NCBI GenBank assembly: GCA_017382615.1
Contig: JAFNZX010000269.1
Coordinates: 1 to 8,426 of the forward strand
Direction of reading: 5' to 3'
From: Clostridia bacterium
Lineage (GTDB): Bacteria; Bacillota; Clostridia; Oscillospirales; CAG-272
DNA length: 8,426 nt
The notes below the pieces were generated by a model. That model had not been told where the DNA came from. It saw only the letters and a program-made list of their open reading frames with translations, and made no database searches. Shown one piece after another: positions 5,358 through 8,426 of this stretch (position 1 is the first letter of the stretch; every line of letters begins with the position of its first letter). Position numbers and translations under genes: made by a program.

Positions 5358-6656
5358 ATGAAACCTGTATGGAAAATTCTGATCGTGTGCGCCTTGACTA
5401 TAGGCTGTCTTTGCGCATTTTGCACCTTGGGCGCATCGGCAGCCGACCAAAAGCCCGTGCCGCTCAGTCCTGCCTTGCACGTGCTTGCCGCCAAGACCGA
5501 CATGCGCGTGGCAACCTTGGTGGGCAACGAGTACGTCTTCAGTAAGCAGGATTTTGCCCGCGCCATGAATTTGTCCTATATTGATTACGTCACCATTACC
5601 AAGCTGCCCGATCCTGTCGAGGGGGCTTTGTACGTGGGTTCTGACGGCGTGGTCACGGGGCAGACCCTGCGCGCAGCGGATCTTTCGCTTTTGACCTTTG
5701 AGCCGGCTACCACGGCTGTGGGGCAGAGCAGCTTTTGCTTTACGGTGGGCGGCAGCGCGTACGAGATGACCTGCATCGTGTGCACGCTGACAAGCGTTAA
5801 CGCCTCTCCCACCACCGCAGCCGTGCCCGCGCAGTCAAGCAGCCTGCGCGTGTATGCCAATACGCCCGCCTGCGGGGTGCTGGGCGGCTATGACCCCGAG
5901 GGGGACGCCTTGACCTTTGAGGTCGTCAGCTATCCCGAAAAGGGCATCGTGACCTTGACCGATACCGCCACGGGCGCGTATACCTATCGCCCCGGCAAGG
6001 ACTTTGTGGGCACGGATGCCTTTACTTACGTCATCCGCGACCAATACGGTAACTACAGCGCAGCGGGCAAGATCAGCATCACGGTGCAGGCGTGCACGCT
6101 GGGGCGCAGCTTTGACGACCTTGACGGAAAAGCCTGCCTGACCGACGCCTTGCGCATGAGCGAGCTGGGGCTGATGAGCGGCACGCAAAAGGGCAGTCTT
6201 TACTGCTTTGAGCCCGAAAGGGAAATGTCGCGCGTGGATTTCCTCGTTACCGCCATGAATGCGGTTGGCATGACCTGCGCACCCGTATCCGGTACGGGCT
6301 TTGCGGATGACGGTGAGATCCCCGATGCCATGAAGGGCTACGTCAAGACCGCCTACGAAAAGGGCTACGTGAGTGCGACGGGCAAGCAGGGCGAGCTGTA
6401 CTTTAAGCCCAACGAGATCATTTCGCGCGGCGAGGCTGCGGTGATTTTGTCGAATCTGATCGGCTACGCCAACCAAAAGCTGCCCGTCAGCTTTACCGAT
6501 ACCGTGCCCGCCTTTGCCGAGGATGCCGTGGTGTCGCTGTATTCACTGGGTATTTTGCAAACACCCGACGGCAGCGTGCAGGCAAGCGCCGCCATGACCC
6601 GTGCCGACGTGGCAATGTGGCTGGCAAAGACCATTTCGCTCATCAAAGGTAATTGA
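5358..6656 (+). CDS. Exported SLH-domain surface protein with cadherin-like domains
   Basis: The product has 432 residues. Residues 1-28 form a signal peptide: a Lys near the start, a hydrophobic core, and ASA as the cleavage site before AD. Residues about 55-143 look like one cadherin-like beta domain (LPDPVEGALYVGSDGVVTGQTL ... LTFEP). Residues about 165-243 look like a second (YDPEGDALTFEVV, GAYTYRPGKDFVGTDAFTYVIRD), of the Big_9/tandem-95 kind. Three SLH repeats fill the C-terminus at about 250-304, 314-370 and 378-428. Their TRAE-like motifs are SRVD (291), SRGE (356) and TRAD (414). SLH triplets bind secondary cell-wall polymers, usually pyruvylated, and hold proteins on the outside of the wall. 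The beta domains may mediate adhesion or act as a spacer; the partner is unknown. The start has an AGGAG (5345-5349) eight bases upstream. Codon use is strongly GC-ending. Confidence 0.92.
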   Translation: MKPVWKILIVCALTIGCLCAFCTLGASAADQKPVPLSPALHVLAAKTDMRVATLVGNEYVFSKQDFARAMNLSYIDYVTITKLPDPVEGALYVGSDGVVTGQTLRAADLSLLTFEPATTAVGQSSFCFTVGGSAYEMTCIVCTLTSVNASPTTAAVPAQSSSLRVYANTPACGVLGGYDPEGDALTFEVVSYPEKGIVTLTDTATGAYTYRPGKDFVGTDAFTYVIRDQYGNYSAAGKISITVQACTLGRSFDDLDGKACLTDALRMSELGLMSGTQKGSLYCFEPEREMSRVDFLVTAMNAVGMTCAPVSGTGFADDGEIPDAMKGYVKTAYEKGYVSATGKQGELYFKPNEIISRGEAAVILSNLIGYANQKLPVSFTDTVPAFAEDAVVSLYSLGILQTPDGSVQASAAMTRADVAMWLAKTISLIKGN

Positions 6657-6714
6657 TCGCCCGCGCATCTTTGATTAACCGTAGGGCAGGGGCTTGCTCC
6701 TGCCGCACCCGTAG

Positions 6715-6740
6715 GGGCGGATTCCATATCCGCCCTTTTT
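6715..6740 (+). terminator. Rho-independent terminator of the SLH gene, formed by a GTAGGG module
   Basis: A perfect 8-bp stem GGGCGGAT / ATCCGCCC with loop TCCAT is followed by TTTTT (6736-6740), 58 bases after the stop codon of the SLH gene. The stem is part of a repeat module (6711-6735), so a dispersed repeat seems to serve as the terminator. Confidence 0.8.
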
Positions 6741-6770
6741 CGATACTCAAAATGTTCTTTGCACCTACAT

Positions 6771-6885
6771 GGTGCGTCGAGGCGCCGCCCCCTACCGGTT
6801 GACATATCGGTTTGTGCGAGCCTTTACGAAGCATTTTGGATTTACAATCCGTTTGTCGGTTGGGTGCGGCGCCCTTCGACGCACC
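6771..6885. repeat. 115-bp unit with about 32-bp imperfect inverted ends
   Basis: 6771-6804 and 6854-6885 are inverted copies of each other. GGTGCGTCGA is identical in both arms. After it both read GG/GGG-CGCCGC-(C/A)CCC, with a few indels, and both end inward in GACA/TGTC. The 49-nt interior holds a small stem GGATT-TAC-AATCC. The unit would fold into a long cruciform or RNA hairpin. No clear target-site duplication is seen. Confidence 0.65.
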
Positions 6886-6945
6886 GCTTCCATTCTATGT
6901 TACTTTTTTGCGGACAGTCGAGGACGCCTGTCCCTACAAAACGAT

Positions 6946-6971
6946 AAACGCCCCACGAAAGTGAGGCGTTT
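6946..6971. terminator. Terminator of radA, possibly bidirectional
   Basis: The 11-bp arms AAACGCCCCAC / GTGAGGCGTTT (one mismatch on +, a G-U pair in the - transcript) surround a GAAA loop. On - the stem ends in GGCGTTT and is followed by ATCGTTTT, 17 bp after the radA stop codon. On + the tail TATGTTATA is weaker. Confidence 0.8.
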
Positions 6972-6987
6972 TATGTTATACGATCAA

Positions 6988-8397
6988 TTAAAATTGCTGC
7001 TCATCGTCCTTCATCGTTACCAAAAGGCTCGGCAGCTCAAAAATGCTGCGAATGGCGTGCACCTTGATGCCGGGGCATTCAAAGGGTCGCTTTTCTACGT
7101 TACGGTAGGGAATGACCGCGGTGGTAAAGCCTAAACGTGCCGCCTCCTTGACGCGGTTTTCCGCGTGCGATACCGCGCGAACCTCGCCCGAAAGTCCGAT
7201 CTCGCCCACGGCAATCAGTCCCTCGGGGACAACGCGGTCTGTCAGCGAGGAAATGAGTGCCAGCGCGACCGAAAGATCCGCTGCGGTTTCGTCAAGTCGC
7301 AAGCCGCCGACTACGTTGGTATATACGTCGTTTTGGTAGAATTTGAGCCCCATGCGCTTTTCCAGCACGTCGATGATCAGGCAAAGTCTATTGTAATCAA
7401 TGCCGTTTGCCACGCGGCGCGGAGAGGGGAAATAGGTCTGCGAAACAAGTGCCTGCACCTCTGCAATCAGCGGGCGCGTGCCCTGCACGGTGCAAACTGC
7501 CGCGCTGCCCGAAACGCCCTTGGGTCTGCCAGAAAGCAGCATTTCCGAGGGATTGGTGACCTCGTCAAGCCCCTTGTCGGTCATTTCAAATACACCGATC
7601 TCGTTGGTCGAGCCGTATCTGTTCTTGGTCGCGCGAATGATGCGGTAGGATTGCTGCTTTTCGCCCTCAAAGCAAAGCACGGCATCCACCATGTGCTCGA
7701 GTATCTTAGGTCCTGCAATGCTGCCTTCCTTGTTGACGTGACCGACTAAGAATACCGACACGCCCTGACCCTTTGCCTTGCCGATAAACGCCATGGCATT
7801 CTCGCGCACCTGTGCAATGCTGCCGGGCGCGGAGCTGATCTTGTCCGACCATACGGTCTGGATCGAGTCCACGATCAGAATATCGGGGGAGAGCTTGTCG
7901 CATTCGCGCAGAATGCTGTCAATGTTGGTTTCGGTCAGCACGTAGAGATTGTCGCTCTTGACGCCAAGTCTGTCGGCGCGCAGCTTGAGCTGACCGCCCG
8001 ATTCCTCGCCCGATACGTACAGCACCTTGCGGTTTTGCCCCAGCGCTTCGGAAATCTGCAAAAGCAGCGTGGATTTACCGATACCCGGCTCACCCGAAAG
8101 CAGCACCACCTCGCCAAGCACAAGTCCACCGCCCAGCACGCGGTCAAGCTCGCAAAGTCCCGTATTGTAGCGGATGTGGTTGGGTAAGGATAGCTGATCA
8201 AAGCGCAGCGCGTGGTGATCGCCGCCCATGGAGAGCGCGGCGTTGCGCTTTTGTGCGCCGTCGTCAGAACCCGACGAGGTGTCGATGACGTCCTCAATAA
8301 AGGTGTTCCACGCACCGCAGGAGGGGCACTTGCCCATCCATTTGGGGGAGCGGTAGGAGCATTCCTCGCATATGTAAACGGTTTTTAAGCCTTTCAT
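6988..8397 (-). CDS. radA: DNA repair protein RadA (Sms), RecA-like ATPase
   Basis: RadA is a cytoplasmic ATP-dependent DNA motor that extends recombination intermediates with RecA during repair. The 469-residue product is complete and of near-normal length. An N-terminal zinc finger has C10, C13, C24 and C27 (CEEC ... CPSC). The RecA-like core has Walker A GEPGIGKST (102-110), Walker B-like ILIVDSIQT (173-181) and the RadA signature KNRYGS (258-263). That signature differs from the common KNRFGS only by the conservative Phe-to-Tyr change. Residues about 290-469 form the Lon-protease-like C-terminal domain (YNRLCLIIDVLEKR, GGLRLDETAADLSVALAL, VGEIGLSGEVRAV). The start is ATG at 8397 with AAAGG nine bases upstream; an overlapping out-of-frame ATG within that spacing leads to a stop after two further codons. 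Whatever precedes it, and so its operon, lies outside the window. Confidence 0.97.
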   Translation of the reverse strand: MKGLKTVYICEECSYRSPKWMGKCPSCGAWNTFIEDVIDTSSGSDDGAQKRNAALSMGGDHHALRFDQLSLPNHIRYNTGLCELDRVLGGGLVLGEVVLLSGEPGIGKSTLLLQISEALGQNRKVLYVSGEESGGQLKLRADRLGVKSDNLYVLTETNIDSILRECDKLSPDILIVDSIQTVWSDKISSAPGSIAQVRENAMAFIGKAKGQGVSVFLVGHVNKEGSIAGPKILEHMVDAVLCFEGEKQQSYRIIRATKNRYGSTNEIGVFEMTDKGLDEVTNPSEMLLSGRPKGVSGSAAVCTVQGTRPLIAEVQALVSQTYFPSPRRVANGIDYNRLCLIIDVLEKRMGLKFYQNDVYTNVVGGLRLDETAADLSVALALISSLTDRVVPEGLIAVGEIGLSGEVRAVSHAENRVKEAARLGFTTAVIPYRNVEKRPFECPGIKVHAIRSIFELPSLLVTMKDDEQQF

Positions 8398-8406
8398 AGT
8401 TTCATA

Positions 8407-8411
8407 CCTTT
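8407..8411 (-). promoter_or_regulatory. Ribosome binding site of radA
   Basis: AAAGG on - precedes the radA ATG by 9 nt. No promoter can be seen in the remaining 15 bases of the window, so radA may be part of a longer transcript. Confidence 0.6.
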
Positions 8412-8426
8412 CGTGTAGTAGCTACA

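Larger units (their letters stand above)
6681..6937. repeat. Cluster of five GTAGGG-type modular hairpin repeats
   Basis: The non-coding DNA after the SLH gene is built from related units that begin GTAGGG and continue into a GC-rich hairpin. On + these are 6681-6706 (stem GGCAGG/CCTGCC) and 6711-6735 (stem GGGCGGAT/ATCCGCCC). On - they are 6771-6795 and 6910-6937 (stem GGACAG/CTGTCC). A diverged + copy is at 6858-6885. The last three share GTCGA(G/A)G...CGCC...CCCTAC or its near match. From general knowledge, similar GTAGGGGCG... hairpins are common dispersed intergenic repeats in gut Clostridia. No protein is encoded here. Confidence 0.7.

Noticed and set aside
6681..6937. CRISPR array
   Set aside because: The units vary in length, occur in both orientations and differ in stem sequence, with no regular spacers and no cas genes nearby.
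6769..7134. 121-codon frame on + across the repeat cluster and the radA 3' end
   Set aside because: It spans hairpin repeats, a terminator and antisense radA, and has no recognisable domain or ribosome binding site.

Overview
The window looks like ordinary chromosomal DNA from an anaerobic, low-to-mid GC member of the Bacillota, most likely class Clostridia. Support comes from AGGAG-type ribosome binding sites, extended -10 promoters (TGnTATAAT), an S-layer-homology (SLH) surface protein, a GLUG/Listeria-Bacteroides-repeat surface protein, and clustered GTAGGG-type intergenic hairpin repeats. Finer placement (for example Oscillospiraceae or Christensenellales) is only a guess.

Layout from left to right: (1) The 3' part of a large secreted or surface protein on + (1-1170) has one InlB-B/Flg_new-type repeat followed by about six GLUG motifs. 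Its 5' end is outside the window. (2) A convergent junction with two hairpins, the second of them bidirectional, separates it from murA. (3) murA (1318-2577, -) makes the first committed step of peptidoglycan synthesis. It has its own strong promoter about 110 bp upstream of its start. (4) A 527-bp intergenic region (2578-3104) holds the murA promoter and leader, an AT-rich block with TGTCGTA/TACGACA palindromes that may be a small TA-flanked element, and two tandem terminators for the operon to its right. (5) A two-gene operon on - contains an RluA-family pseudouridine synthase (4298-5218) and a DUF3810-type membrane protein with an HELAH zinc-protease motif (3105-4301). The two genes share an ATGA overlap. 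(6) Divergent from that operon, on +, is an exported protein with two cadherin-like domains and three C-terminal SLH repeats (5358-6656). (7) A 331-bp non-coding stretch (6657-6987) contains a terminator and a cluster of five related GTAGGG hairpin modules, two of which form a 115-bp inverted-repeat unit. (8) radA (6988-8397, -) is a complete DNA-repair ATPase.

Taken together, the genes are housekeeping (cell wall, RNA modification, recombination) plus two cell-envelope proteins. I do not see a defence system, prophage, CRISPR array, biosynthetic cluster or RNA gene. The least explained DNA lies in the two long intergenic regions, and most of my findings are there.
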